From: Microdochium bolleyi
Taxonomy: Eukaryota; Ascomycota; Sordariomycetes; Xylariales; Microdochiaceae
Reading direction: 5' to 3'
Length of the DNA stretch: 64,000 nt
NCBI GenBank assembly: GCA_001566295.1
Contig: KQ964248.1
Coordinates: 1-64,000, forward strand
The notes beneath the pieces are model-generated. The model saw only the letters and a list, made by a program, of their open reading frames with translations, was not told the origin of the DNA and did not search any database. Of this stretch, positions 53,731 to 64,000 are shown one piece after another. The position numbers and the translations under genes are program-made. Position 1 is the stretch's first letter. The number at the start of each line of letters is the position of its first letter.

Positions 53731-55176
53731 TCAGACCGGTTCGAGCGCAGATCTGTGACTGAGGAGAGGAAGTTTCCCGGATTGCAAACGAAAGGAGCCC
53801 AAAGTCGCCAGATGATCGTCGTGATCTGAAGTCATGCCAGCGGGATAAACACACACTTTTGTGTGTGCTGGGGAAGGTGCGTAGTCTGGTGGTGGAAAAA
53901 CATATGTCGCTGGCGGAGGAGAATAAGGCGACTGTGGTCGCGCTTGCGACGCTCTGGATGATCTCGGAGAGCTCGTCGCTGACCTGCTCATTGAAAGTGC
54001 CGGGGTGGCAATGCGGTCAGGTGTGCTCGAACCCGGGCTCGTGCGTGGATCTATGGGGTCTGAACACCTCGGAAGGTATGCGAGAGAGTGAAACGTTGTT
54101 CTCTTTGACAGTGGCAAGGGCGCCGGTCCAGGACTGTCTGTTTTTGAACACCGTTGCCGTTGCCTTAGCGAAGCACCTGTAACAATGGCAGGTGAGCTTG
54201 TCAAGTCATTCACGGCCGAGATTCTTTGAATTTGTGGAGGAGTTGTCGGCGTTGTCAGGACAGACGATCCTGCCCGAACAGCAGGAAGCGCCCTCTCTAC
54301 AGTCTCTGCCCTTCCGCGAGGTGGAGTGAACCTCGACAGTAGTTCTCGTGGAGCTTTTTGTTTCTGCGGCCATGCCAGTATCGATAACTGAGTGCTTTCT
54401 CGGCTGAACCGGTCCAGCACCACATCTGGTCCTTCTTCGTCTTGTTTCTCGTCACTTGCTGGTGTGGTCGGCATGTCGTTTCTTGTCGTCCTGCGCGATT
54501 CACCATCGCCAAAGTGCTCCTCGTGAGTTGAGAAGGCGGCCAGGTAACGACAGTGGAATTCCTGGTGGCTCGCGAGTGGCGGTATCGCGCATGACTTGTC
54601 GTTCGGGGTCTGAAGATGACGTGTGTATGATTCAAAGACCGATCTCTTGATGCCATCACAATACGCTCCCATTGTGGACGCGGGGACGGTAAGGCGGGTA
54701 TCGAGTGTCTTATGGAGCTTCTTCTCGATCGGTCTCCTGTGCGCGGAGAGCCGCATAGCCTGCTTCTCGTCAAGCCGTCGCCGCAGCCCCACGTGGTCGC
54801 GCTCCTCTCTCTGCTCTGCAAGTGGTGGATGAGTTACAACGTAGGAGGTAGTCCTATCGCAAGGATGTGATCGTAGAGGGTGCGGGTGTGCGACGGGGCC
54901 GAGACCATCGATCTCTGCTGGTTGTGGGCTTGTATAAACGAACCACTGCACGTCCATGGGCTTTGCTGCGGTCGCCGGCGACTGGTGGCTCTCTTGTGAG
55001 ACGACTTCGTGATGGCCTCGGGGCTGGAGAACTCGAGAATTTGCCTGTGGCCAATGTCCCGTGGCTGACGTAGGTTGACCCATGTTCGAGGACAAAGATC
55101 TTGTGGGAAGAGATCGGAACCAGGGCAAAGAATTCGGACAACAGTGTCGAGTGCTACTTTGACGACAATCGACCAA
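53731..55176 (-). CDS. Hypothetical disordered Ser/Pro/Arg-rich protein
   Basis: A single 481-codon frame is the only long open frame in this interval. No domain is recognised. The N-terminal third is basic with a helical, charged stretch (LAEQREERDHVGLRRRLDEK then KKLHKTLDTRLTVP). The C-terminal third is rich in Ser/Pro (SRSATSSPRSSRASQARPQS, PPPDYAPSPAH). There are no signal peptide or membrane segments. A shorter start is possible at the Met at 55083 (MGQPTSATG). Composition fits an intrinsically disordered phosphoprotein. Being unconserved in anything I recall, it may also be a chance frame, though its length and low-complexity profile are typical of real fungal disordered proteins. Confidence 0.45.
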   Translation of the reverse strand: MVDCRQSSTRHCCPNSLPWFRSLPTRSLSSNMGQPTSATGHWPQANSRVLQPRGHHEVVSQESHQSPATAAKPMDVQWFVYTSPQPAEIDGLGPVAHPHPLRSHPCDRTTSYVVTHPPLAEQREERDHVGLRRRLDEKQAMRLSAHRRPIEKKLHKTLDTRLTVPASTMGAYCDGIKRSVFESYTRHLQTPNDKSCAIPPLASHQEFHCRYLAAFSTHEEHFGDGESRRTTRNDMPTTPASDEKQDEEGPDVVLDRFSRESTQLSILAWPQKQKAPRELLSRFTPPRGRAETVERALPAVRAGSSVLTTPTTPPQIQRISAVNDLTSSPAIVTGASLRQRQRCSKTDSPGPAPLPLSKRTTFHSLAYLPRCSDPIDPRTSPGSSTPDRIATPALSMSRSATSSPRSSRASQARPQSPYSPPPATYVFPPPDYAPSPAHTKVCVYPAGMTSDHDDHLATLGSFRLQSGKLPLLSHRSALEPV

Positions 55177-56452
55177 GGAGAAAGCAGAAGCGCTTGCCTG
55201 GGGCGGCAGGAAGGTCGTGAGATATGGAACAACTGCTCAGACAGGTAAGGAGCGACCCTCACACTTGCATGTGGGAATCGCAGCGGAATCAGAAGATTAC
55301 AGATGTCTGCACCATGCAGAATAACACGTGTTTGGGGTTTTTACATCACACAGTGTCGGGCGCGAACAAAGAGCTCGGCACTACTTGTTTGTCGCCGCAG
55401 ACCTGACACAGGTCCCAGAGCTGCAACGCATCTCACTCGCAGCTCGCACGAGGCTTATGGCAGACCGGATAAGCACGAGTAGCCGAGCACTCGGGTGTCA
55501 TCCAACCCAGGCACAGCGGATCCATGTTCTCGGGATCCACGCCATGACATGTATAAAGAAACACACTTGATAGCCTGAAGCCACATCTGGCGCCGACGGT
55601 TTCTGTGCCCAATCTGTCCTTGTCCTCCACCCCATCGGCCTCGCCGAAACGCACATGTGTTCAGTGGTGAGGGAAGATAGAGAAACTGTGCCGAGCAACA
55701 AAACAGTGGTCGCACGGATCATGCAATCAATTCTCACAGCGTACTTGATGACGGGCCATGTGACTGCCCATTCCTTTGCCGGGTGTGCCTCGCCGTCGCC
55801 TCGTTCTGCTTGCTGGCGAGTTGCTGCTTGCATGCAATGGCGACACCAAATCCCCAGCCCCTCCTGTGGTGCTTGCATGCCGAAGGGCTTGGGTGTGGCT
55901 GCGCTGTTCGACAAACATTACGCACAAATCCGAGAGCACGGGCTTTCCGAGAAACCGAGATAAGTGGCGGTGTGAAGGCATTCGCGGATCACAACCCTTC
56001 TCAAGCTCCAGCATAGGACGCGGTCGCTGATGTTGTGTTATCCGGTCTAGTGAGTCGCTCCTCGATGCTCACTCGTAGGTCTTGATGCCCAGCTCCTTCC
56101 TGGCTGTGAATGCGCCAACACTCAGCTGCAGGACACGGACACCACCTGCACTGCACCGCCCACAACGAACCAGTGCCCGATCGGACGGCATGACTCTCTA
56201 CCGCGCGGGGACTTGCCTGCAGCTATCTAAAGACTCCCTTGTAGGAACGCCAAGCTGACACTCGTTAAGTATATCCTCGGCATACACGGTAATCGATTCA
56301 CATACAGAGCAGCATGGGGCCGCTAATGTTGTGGACCGCCGATACCATCATTCCGCATTTTCTTGTCTTGAGAATAGATGTAGTGTTGATAATCCAGCTC
56401 GGGGACTCTAGCTCCATGCCCAATTCAGTATTTACTCGGCAGCTCTACACGA
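55177..56452. other. 1.3-kb intergenic region
   Basis: It should hold the upstream region of the disordered protein gene and the 3' UTR of RPT2. Only short frames are present, without support for a gene. Confidence 0.5.
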
Positions 56453-58064
56453 TTACAGGTACAAACCCTCCGGCTCACCCTCCTGCTTCGTCTTGAGCAC
56501 TCTCTCCCGTGCAGCCCGGAAATCGGCCATCTGCACCCGCATCCGGCGCTCACGTAGGGCAAGCAGACCAGCCTCGGAACAGATCGCTTTGATGTCAGCT
56601 CCCGAGAGGTCGTCCTTTTGCGTGATGAACTCGTCCAGGTCGACGTCCTCGTTGAGGCTCATCTTACTCGTGTGCAAGTTGAAGATCTTGCGCTTCGTGT
56701 TCTGGTCAGGGTTCTCGAAGAGGATCTTGCGGTCGATTCGGCCAGGTCGGATCAAAGCAGGGTCCAGAGACTCGATCTTGTTTGTGGCCATGATGACCTT
56801 GACGTCGCCTCTGTCGTCGAAACCGTCCAACTGGTTGAGCAGCTCCAGCATAGTTCTTTGCACCTCTCTCTCACCACCTGACGTTGAGTCGTATCGTTTC
56901 GTACCAATGGCGTCAATTTCGTCGATGAACACAATCGAAGGGGCATTCTCGCCAGCGACCTGCAGAGCACCAGTGTCAGCAGCTGGAAATCTCTGAATCG
57001 GATTTGGTATCCCTGTTATCAGTTTGAACTCACCTGGAAGAGCTGTCGGACAAGGCGAGGTCCATCACCAAGGTATTTTTGGATCAGCTCGCTGCCCACA
57101 ATGCGCAGGAACGTGGCGGAGGTCTGGTTGGCCACAGCCTTGGCCAGAAGTGTCTTTCCTGTACCGGGAGCACCATACAGAATAACACCCTTGGGAGGCT
57201 TGATACCCATCTCCTCGTAGAGCTCAGGATGTAATAGAGGCAGCTCGACCGACTCTCTGACCTCCTGGATCTGCTGCTCCAGACCACCAATGTCGGCGTA
57301 TGACTCTGTAGGCGCCTTGTCGAGCTTCATGACGTTGACGGCAGGGTCGGCGTCGTCGGTCAGGACACCGACGATGGAGACACTCTTGTGGTGCAATAGC
57401 ACTGATGCACCGGGCTCGAGGAGATCCTTGTCGACGAAACTCATGATGCTGACGTAGTACTCAGGGCCAGTCGTGCTTGAAACAATGGCGTGGTCGTCGT
57501 CGATCATCTCCTCTAGCGTGCCGACACCCATAGGGCTTCCTCGCATGTCGTCGACACGGCCACGCTCATCGGCGTTGCGGTCACCGGCCTCGGGGTCGGG
57601 GACGGGACCGGTGGCGTCCTTGGCGTCCTTCTGCTTTCTAAAGCGCTCCTGGTTCTCAACGTATTCCTCCTCGAGAAGCAAGTGGTCGTGAATGCGCTGC
57701 ATGCGGAGCAGGCGAAGCTTGCATCGGCTTGTGGGGTAGACGGCGGGCAGCTTGGCGGCGGCAGAGGTGCCGGCAGCCCTCTTCTTCTTGCGGCCGATTC
57801 TGGTCGTGGGCCGCGGCGGTGGCTCGTACTTGGGCTTATCCTTCTGTAATGCAGCACACAGTAGTTAGCAAAGGCGACATCCAGCGGACAACGGTGATGT
57901 ATATCATGAGAGGGTGCTACTACATACCTTCTTATCCTTGTCGTCCCGGCCGTCTCCGGGACCGCCCATGCCCGACTGGTTTTGACCCTGCAGGGAGATG
58001 TGTCAGTGAGGCTAAAATGAGCCAGCAGGCTGTGTCGTGCTTTGGACGGTGATGCGCTTACCAT
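56453..58064 (-). CDS. RPT2: 26S proteasome regulatory subunit 4 (Rpt2 AAA-ATPase)
   Basis: It is one of six AAA ATPases in the base of the 19S particle that unfold substrates and open the 20S gate. Exons 58064-58062 (the ATG alone), 57987-57928, 57843-57034 and 56959-56453 give 459 aa. The spliced start MGQNQSGMGG is the family's N-myristoylation motif. A helical segment (MQRIHDHLLLEEEYVENQER) is the coiled coil, followed by the OB domain. Walker A is GAPGTGKT in exon 3, Walker B IVFIDEID in exon 4, and the Arg-finger region is RPGRIDRK. The C-terminus EGLYL is the HbYX gate-opening tail. Introns are 74, 84 and 74 nt. It is divergent from LSC1. Confidence 0.96.
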
Positions 58065-59439
58065 CGTGGCGAGCTATCTGAGCGGACTGGGTCGAGCTGC
58101 AGCAGGTCGTTTGGTGGGTAATGCGCAAGAGCGCTCCTTGCTTGTGAATTACTGTGCTCCGAAGGAAACTCGAAGCAGCGTGCTGAGCTGTCGGCGACGT
58201 GGTCGACTGCCGATGGTGGTGATGGTTGAGGAGGCGGCAGTGGGATGTTAGAGGTGGATGAGGCTCCTCGAGACGGAGGACGACGTCGACTGAGCTGCTG
58301 CCAGAGAGCTTGGCTTGGCATTGTGGGTGGACTCCAGGCGCCCAAGTGACAACGCGTGCACTTGAGCTGAGCTCGCTGAGTCCGGTAAAGTGGGGCTTTC
58401 TGCTGAGTCAGTGAAGCACCGTATCGATAGTCACTCCGTGACTGCTCTCAATGTCTCATCAAAGCGTTTGGCAAACCCCAGCTTACATAATATCAAGGTT
58501 GCTGGGGATGATGTTCAACTTTCGCGGGTGCTGTCGAGGTCATGTCCCTGCCGGACTCGCCTCGTCGCCCATAACGCAATCTGCTGCAACAGTGCAGGAA
58601 AGGAGCCCCCCTGGCTTTGTCATGGATCAGGAGATGCACCTCAAAGACGCGGGCTCAGACTTCATTCTACGCAAGCACACCTGGAGGCCCACCAAAATGA
58701 TCAAGCTCGACTCAAGCCCACGGTGAGCCGTTCTGGCCGTGACTGGCTGCCGACAGGGCTCGAAAACAAACCGGAAGTCGGCCGATTTGCACACACAGAA
58801 CTGCCGGCTTCGACCCCTTCACAGTCTTGAAAGTGCTGCACCACATCGTCATATTCGAGCAACACGATCCATATTCTCTACAGTGATAACAGCTGTGATC
58901 TATGGTCACTGCTAAGGGTTGGGACCGACGGAAGCTCCAATTCAAGGCAAGCAGTGCATCGAGCGGGCCGCCATGAGCAACCAGGCTGAAGACCCTTTAC
59001 CTTGAAACTTGTTGCTTCAGGATCGCATTCATTGCTCCCCATTGGCCATGCATGAGTCGGCGGTCAAGTATCGAGTGTGTGGTGTGAGGCGGGCACTGTA
59101 CTCACCTCAAACCAGAGGCTGCGGGAGTGCTAGGGAGGGGGAGGATACCTCGAGATGTGCGCGTGCGGCTGCCTACTTTGAAGTCACTTTTGGGGGTGCC
59201 GCCCAGGGCCATGCTGCAGACCGGGACCTGGCACAGTGCCGTTGATGCTTGCTCTTTTTTTCGGTCGCGATCCTGCCCGTAGCTGCTGCTGCCACTGCCG
59301 GCCAAGCACACACCTTGCCGCTGCATCTGCATCCACAACCTCGACGTCTCCTGTCGCCAGCAACGTCGCCCTCACGTACCGTCTGCTCCTGCGCAACTCT
59401 TCACCACCCACGACCGCCTTCCGCCGACCCCTCCTCACG
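58065..59439. promoter_or_regulatory. Divergent promoter region RPT2 / LSC1
   Basis: About 1.4 kb separate the start codons of two housekeeping genes read in opposite directions. The LSC1-proximal 130 bp is C-rich (CACCACCCACGACCGCC type), typical of fungal leaders. No specific factor site is identified. Confidence 0.45.
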
Positions 59440-60889
59440 ATGCAGGCCTTCTCCAGACATATGCGGCCCGGCTCCGCCGCCCTGCGCCAGCTCTCCAAGC
59501 GCACCTACAGCTCTTCCTCCTCCCCCTACTCGCAGACCATCGACAACCTGCGCATCAACTCGGACACAAAGGTCCTGTTCCAGGGCTTCACCGGAAAGCA
59601 GGGCTCGTGAGTTGCCTACCTTTTACATACACGTTTCCCCAACGAGGAGCCTCCTACGTTGCGAAGACATAGGGCACGGCATTCGAGCTATCAGCTGCTT
59701 GCACAAACCGCTCAATCCTGCAGCAACGCTTGTCCTCCTCGCTGCACCATGCTTCTAGCGCTACAAATATACCAGGGAGACGTGCTAACTTGCCTACTAC
59801 AGTTTCCACGCCGAGCAGGCCATCGCCTATGGTAAATACCGCCGCCCACGATCACGAGCCCCGACCATCTTTCGCCCACCGCCGGCTCCCCACTATCGAA
59901 CTCAACGTTGACACTTTGCAGGCACCAAGGTTGTTGGTGGCACCAACCCCAAGAAGGCCGGCACCACGCACCTCGATCTCCCCGTCTTCGGCACCGTCGC
60001 TGAGGGTGTCAAGGAGACCGGTGCCAATGCTACCGCTCTCTTCGTCCCGTGAGTACCAACGACCCTTCTTGTCCTCATTGTGCAGAAGGCGATAATCCGG
60101 GATTTTATGTGCTGCGCGATGACAGTTTCTGACCTTGACTACCACTTAGCCCCCCGCTTGCCGCTGCCGGTATCGAGGAGGCCTTGAACGCCGAGGTCCC
60201 TCTCGTCGTTTGCATCACTGAGGGTATTCCCCAGCACGGTAAGCTTTCGGCCCGCTCGACGTTCCTGTTAAATTGCTATAGTCAGTCCACTGACTTGCCC
60301 TGCAGACATGGTGCGCATCACCGACATGCTCAAGACCCAGTCCAAGACCCGTCTCGTCGGCCCCAACTGCCCTGGCATCATCGCCCCCGGCCAGTGCAAG
60401 ATCGGTATCATGCCTGGATTCATCCACAAGCGCGGCCGCATCGGTATCGTCTCCCGCTCCGGCACTCTCACCTACGAGGCCGTCAACCAGACCACCCAGG
60501 CCGGCCTGGGCCAGTCTCTCGTCGTCGGCATCGGCGGTGACCCCTTCAGCGGCACCAACTTCATCGACTGCCTCAGCGTCTTCCTCAAGGACCCCGAGAC
60601 CGACGGTATCATCATGATTGGTGAGATTGGTGGCTCTGCCGAGGAGGATGCTGCCGATTACCTCAAGGAGTACAACACTTCCAACAAGCCCGTTGTCAGC
60701 TTCATCGCCGGCATCAGCGCTCCTCCCGGACGCCGCATGGGCCACGCTGGTGCCATTGTCTCTGGTGGCAAGGGCGGCGCCGACTCCAAGATCAAGGCCC
60801 TTGAGGCTGCCGGTGTCATTGTCGAGCGCTCTCCCGCCAGCCTGGGCCGTGCCCTGCGCGAGGAGTTCGTCCGCCGCGACCTCTTGTAA
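59440..60889 (+). CDS. LSC1: Succinyl-CoA ligase alpha subunit, mitochondrial (TCA cycle)
   Basis: With the beta subunit it interconverts succinyl-CoA and succinate with nucleotide phosphorylation in the mitochondrial matrix. Exons 59440-59606, 59803-59831, 59922-60048, 60150-60238 and 60306-60889 give 331 aa, with introns of 196, 90, 101 and 67 nt in matching phases. Exon 2 is only 29 nt (FHAEQAIAYG). The first 25 residues (MQAFSRHMRPGSAALRQLSK) form a matrix presequence. The CoA-binding Rossmann part has VLFQGFTGKQGS and VGGTNPKKAG. GPNCPGIIAPG and GRIGIVSRSGTLTYE follow. The phospho-His lies in RRMGHAGAIVSGGKG. Length and ending (REEFVRRDLL) are typical of fungal alpha subunits. Confidence 0.96.
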
Positions 60890-61901
60890 GCGGCCAGCAG
60901 CGCTAGTGTTGAAGTAGGCGTCGTTGTGTAGTAGTCATATATATCCGGGAGCTGGTGATGGGAGACTAATGACTGGCGGAGGATTGTGGCGAGTCAAGCT
61001 GCTAAAATCAGGCTTCTCGAGGCCGGCCAACCCTCTCCTTGCGTTTTATTGTTGTCTCATTTCCATGGTTGCAAATAGACGGCGGAAGGCATAACGGGTT
61101 TGAATCTCATCAGAAAAAGAGTACGGAGCTGTCACATGGATCAATTGGCGAAATGCATTGTACATTCCTCGAACGACCTGTCTGAGCACCATGATGTGCT
61201 AGCGCATATGGAAAGCTCCGATGCAACGAGGCCAGAGCAGGACACTGGCCCGCGCTGTAGTGACAGTCTTTGTGTACTTGGTCGCATGTGTGTTTGCTAT
61301 TCCCAGAAGTACGGCACTTGGTTGGGTAGTCAGATGCCATCCGGAACCCGCAAGCCATGACAATCAACAAAACGGGCCACAACGGAGGCTTAGCCAATTA
61401 TGCCGTGGTAGTCCTGAGGCTGTGGTGCGGCACAGGTGCCCGAGCAATTTTGAACAAGAAAGAAGCACTCGATCAAGTCTGGCGCTTTCGTCCGCTATTG
61501 CTACTGTTTGTCCTCTTCTTGCGTCTACGCTACTCTTGACTAATTCAAACACACTCTAAAAGACCCGTTCTGAGGTGCTGTGGAGTGCTGTGCCACGCCA
61601 TCTCGCAGGCGTTCGCGACGCGATCTCACGGACCGTAGATCTGGAGATATTTCGGACATGGCGGATTTCTGCGACGTGTAGTCATTTTTGTCTGCCGGCT
61701 GTCTGGGCGGCGGGGCGTACTATTCTCTAAACATGAAGGGAAAGTGACTAGCTGAGCAGGTCAAGACGCTGCCTGGGGCGGCGTGTGCAAGACAACAGGA
61801 GGCTATGCATGATGAAACTACAAGAAACTCCGCGAGGGAGGGTGGCAGAGAATCAGGAACAGGTACAGAAATACGCTCTGCGTAGCGAGAAGATGCTGGT
61901 C
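60890..61901. other. Intergenic region, convergent 3' ends
   Basis: About 1 kb between the stops of LSC1 and the esterase gene. A/T-rich 3' UTR-like sequence follows LSC1. No gene or repeat is recognised. Confidence 0.5.
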
Positions 61902-63540
61902 TCAAGCAATATATCCTGAAAGCACGACGACAGAGAACAATAGTGCTGATACGAGAGCGCCGAGGGCATCGCAGTGCTGTCGTGTCGCTGTATTTGGTGC
62001 TGATGAGGATGAGGATGAAGGGGAGGAGTTGGTGCCAATGCCGGGGCCGGTGCTACTTGTCGGGGAAGAGCTTGGTCCTGAGGTGCTATTGCTAGAAAAA
62101 AGACCATAGTCAGCTCCTGCTTGCCTCCATGACATTTTGGATTTTTGTGTGGTGGAGAGTGAAGCAAACATGTCCCGTGACGTGACACAGCTGGGGTGAC
62201 TGGGCAGGCAGATACTGAGAGCATGTGGGGGAGATTGGTGGTCTAGACAAGAGGCACCCCATGGACGATAGGCGACAGAAGAGCACGTCAACCTTGGTAT
62301 CCATGCATAAACAATCAAGTCAAAATGCAACAGCATGGCCTCGAGTGGAACGGAAAACAGAAGAGGGGGAAGAGAGAGACACAGGGAAGGCAGTGAAGGG
62401 GGACGAGAAGGCAGCACGAGAGCAAGGTAGGAAGGGGAACACTTACGCCAGCTTATACCGCCCAAAGAAGTCCAGGATCAGACTGCTCGCGTTGAACCGC
62501 GTCGGCCCGCTGCCCTGCGCCAGACCCGTGGCCTCGCTGATCCTGCTAAACGTCGCGGGCCAGACGTGCCCGGCGTCTTTGCCCGTCATGATGAGCTGCA
62601 CCAGCCCCGAGCTGGCGCCGCTGCCGTAGCTGTACCGCTCCGCGGTGCCGCCCAGGCTCTGCTCCCCCGTGGTGGTGTTGACGGTCGTCGAGGTGACGAC
62701 GGCGCTGGCATCCAGTTTGTCCCGGACCGCCCACTGCTCTGCCCAGTGCGGGATGTCCGGGGTGCACGCCCCGCGGCGGTCGCCTCCGGTGTAGTTGATG
62801 GTCGCGTCGGCGGCGCCGTGGAACGCGAAGATCGGGATACCGGACCGGCCGGGGGAGCAAGGGAGCTGGTCCGACGCCGGGTGGCACTTTGCTTCCTCTC
62901 CGCCGCTGGACTGAGCAGGAGGGCGGTAGTAGTAGCTCCCGGAGACGGGCGCGTACGCCGCGAACAGGCCGGACGATGTTGCGTTGCACGCGAGCAGGTT
63001 CGCCATGCCGCCGCCCTGGGACATGCCCGTGGCGTAGACGCGGCTGTCGTCGAGACAGACCCTGCCGCGGAGGTCGGCCAGCACGGCGAGGGTGTACCCG
63101 ACGTCGTCAGTGCCCTGGGCTGCCATCTCGGGAGACACCTGCCAGTAACGGCTCGTCGTGCCGGCTTGGAACGTGGCTTCTGGGTAGACAACCACGTACG
63201 GGGGCCCGCTTGAGGTGGGATTGTTGTTGTTGTTGAAGCTGGGGCTGGTGAAGTAGTCGATCTCGGCCTGCTGCTTCGCAGAGGACTTGCCGCCGTGGAA
63301 GGACACGACTGCTGGTGTCTGGGCCGAAGCGCTGTACGAGGGCGGCAGCCAGTAGAAGTATCGCCTCTCGCCGCCCACCGAGTCGTTGAGGGCGAGCTTG
63401 ACCTCGGTCAGGACGCCGAGCTTTGCAGGTGCGGGAGTGCCGCAGCCAGGGGATGCGGCTGCTCTGGCCATGCCCGAGGCCAGGGCGAGGGTGGCCAGGA
63501 GCAGCCCGGCGGCAGTGCTGGTGTTTCTGCGGCAGGCCAT
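61902..63540 (-). CDS. GPI-anchored CE1/feruloyl-esterase or PHB-depolymerase-like serine esterase
   Basis: It is a surface or secreted serine esterase, probably acting on polymer-linked esters. Exon 1 (63540-62447) and exon 2 (62091-61902) join across a 355-nt intron via a split Ala codon, giving 427 aa. The signal peptide is residues 1-28 (MACRRNTSTAAGLLLATLAL). The nucleophile Ser174 is in ATGMSQGGGM. The acid is in FHGAADATINY and the His in GKDAGHVWPA. Exon 2 encodes a Ser/Pro/Thr-rich linker and a hydrophobic tail (ALVSALLFSVVVLSGYIA), a GPI-attachment signal. If the intron is kept, a stop follows KLA and the enzyme ends unanchored at 365 aa. An in-frame ATG at 63594 would bury the signal peptide. 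Confidence 0.85.
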
Positions 63541-64000
63541 GTCGTCGGCGTCGTCTTGGTTGTCTAGTGTCTGTGTTGCTCGCTCAACAAACACGATTGA
63601 GTCGAGACAGAAGACGAGGCAGGGCCGCGGGCAGCATATACATTAGGGCACCTACAAGCTAAGTAAGGAAACAACCCAGCAGCACATGCAAGCAACTTGG
63701 AGAGTCGTGACCTGCCGCTGACCCGGCCGCGCGGCTAGCGCAGAGACCTGCAGCTGTGCTGAAGAGAGAGTGCCGGGCCCCGAGCCTGCAGCACGTGGGT
63801 GAGGTGAGATGAGGTGAGGCTCACCACGCGATTACTGATGTCGCGGGCGGACCGTGTCGGCCTAGGCGCCGCCAATCGGGGATTTTGGGAGAGCCGAGCC
63901 TGGGCTAGCAGCGTAGTCGTGAGGAACTACGGAGAGGAGGGTAGTTGAGCGGATGCATTCTGGACCTCAAACACGTGGGCGGCCGCCGAGAAAGATGTCT
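63541..64000. other. Upstream region of the esterase gene at the window edge
   Basis: It contains the esterase 5' leader and promoter and unclassified sequence running to the end of the window. A short GGTGAGGTGAGATGAGGTGAGG repeat-like run is near 63798-63819. No gene is seen. Confidence 0.45.

Noticed and set aside
1..64000. CRISPR array, operons or a secondary-metabolite gene cluster
   Set aside because: No regularly spaced repeats, no polycistronic spacing and no polyketide, peptide or terpene synthase genes. The gene content is scattered housekeeping functions.

Overview
This window looks like nuclear DNA of a filamentous ascomycete (Pezizomycotina, most likely a Sordariomycete). The genes are monocistronic and GC-rich. 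Most are interrupted by short GT-AG introns of about 50-100 nt. The families are typically fungal: an acetamidase-type amidase, a GH72 glucanosyltransferase with a GPI anchor, two Zn(II)2Cys6 regulators, a Mug190-like SMP/C2 protein and fungal RBR and TauD families. No operons, CRISPR arrays or convincing tRNA/rRNA genes were found. Exon-intron structures were worked out by hand from splice consensus, reading phase and family conservation.

Layout: 0-1.2 kb is an AT/TA-rich, probably RIP-mutated retroelement remnant. Then come a six-exon amidase (1.2-3.3 kb, -), an RBR-type E3 ubiquitin ligase (4.9-6.5 kb, +), a POS5-type mitochondrial NAD(H) kinase (6.6-8.0 kb, -), a Gfo/Idh/MocA oxidoreductase (9.0-10.2 kb, +), a lysophospholipid acyltransferase (10.6-12.0 kb, -), a lipid-droplet hydrolase (12.9-14.3 kb, +) and a GEL/GAS glucanosyltransferase (14.9-16.6 kb, -). 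After a 4.4-kb gap there is a seven-exon zinc-cluster regulator (21.0-23.7 kb, -) and a five-exon TauD-like dioxygenase (26.3-27.8 kb, +). A 5.8-kb gene-poor block follows, with simple repeats and a broken Tc1/mariner-like transposase piece. Next are a Sec72-like TPR protein (33.6-34.2 kb, -), a 96-aa conserved-looking small protein (36.1-36.4 kb, -), a METTL/EEF1AKMT4-like methyltransferase (40.5-41.2 kb, +), the 1300-aa Mug190-like protein (41.7-45.6 kb, +) and a second zinc-cluster regulator (46.1-48.3 kb, -). The 48.3-53.0 kb block holds only degenerate coding relics. The right end has a 163-aa orphan gene (53.0-53.6 kb, +), a disordered hypothetical protein (53.7-55.2 kb, -), proteasome subunit RPT2 (56.5-58.1 kb, -), succinyl-CoA ligase alpha LSC1 (59.4-60.9 kb, +) and a GPI-anchored CE1-type esterase (61.9-63.5 kb, -).

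How it fits together: this is a mostly housekeeping stretch with no secondary-metabolite or other dedicated cluster. Functions include mitochondrial energy and redox metabolism (LSC1, POS5), protein turnover (RPT2, RBR ligase), ER translocation and membrane lipid handling (Sec72, acyltransferase, Mug190, lipid-droplet hydrolase) and cell wall/surface enzymes (GEL, esterase). It is interrupted by gene-poor islands with decayed repeats and pseudogenes. The most notable points are a surface esterase whose splicing would switch between a secreted and a GPI-anchored form, an RPT2 gene whose first exon is only the ATG, a zinc-cluster regulator with a central cluster split by an intron, and an unrecognised two-exon orphan gene.
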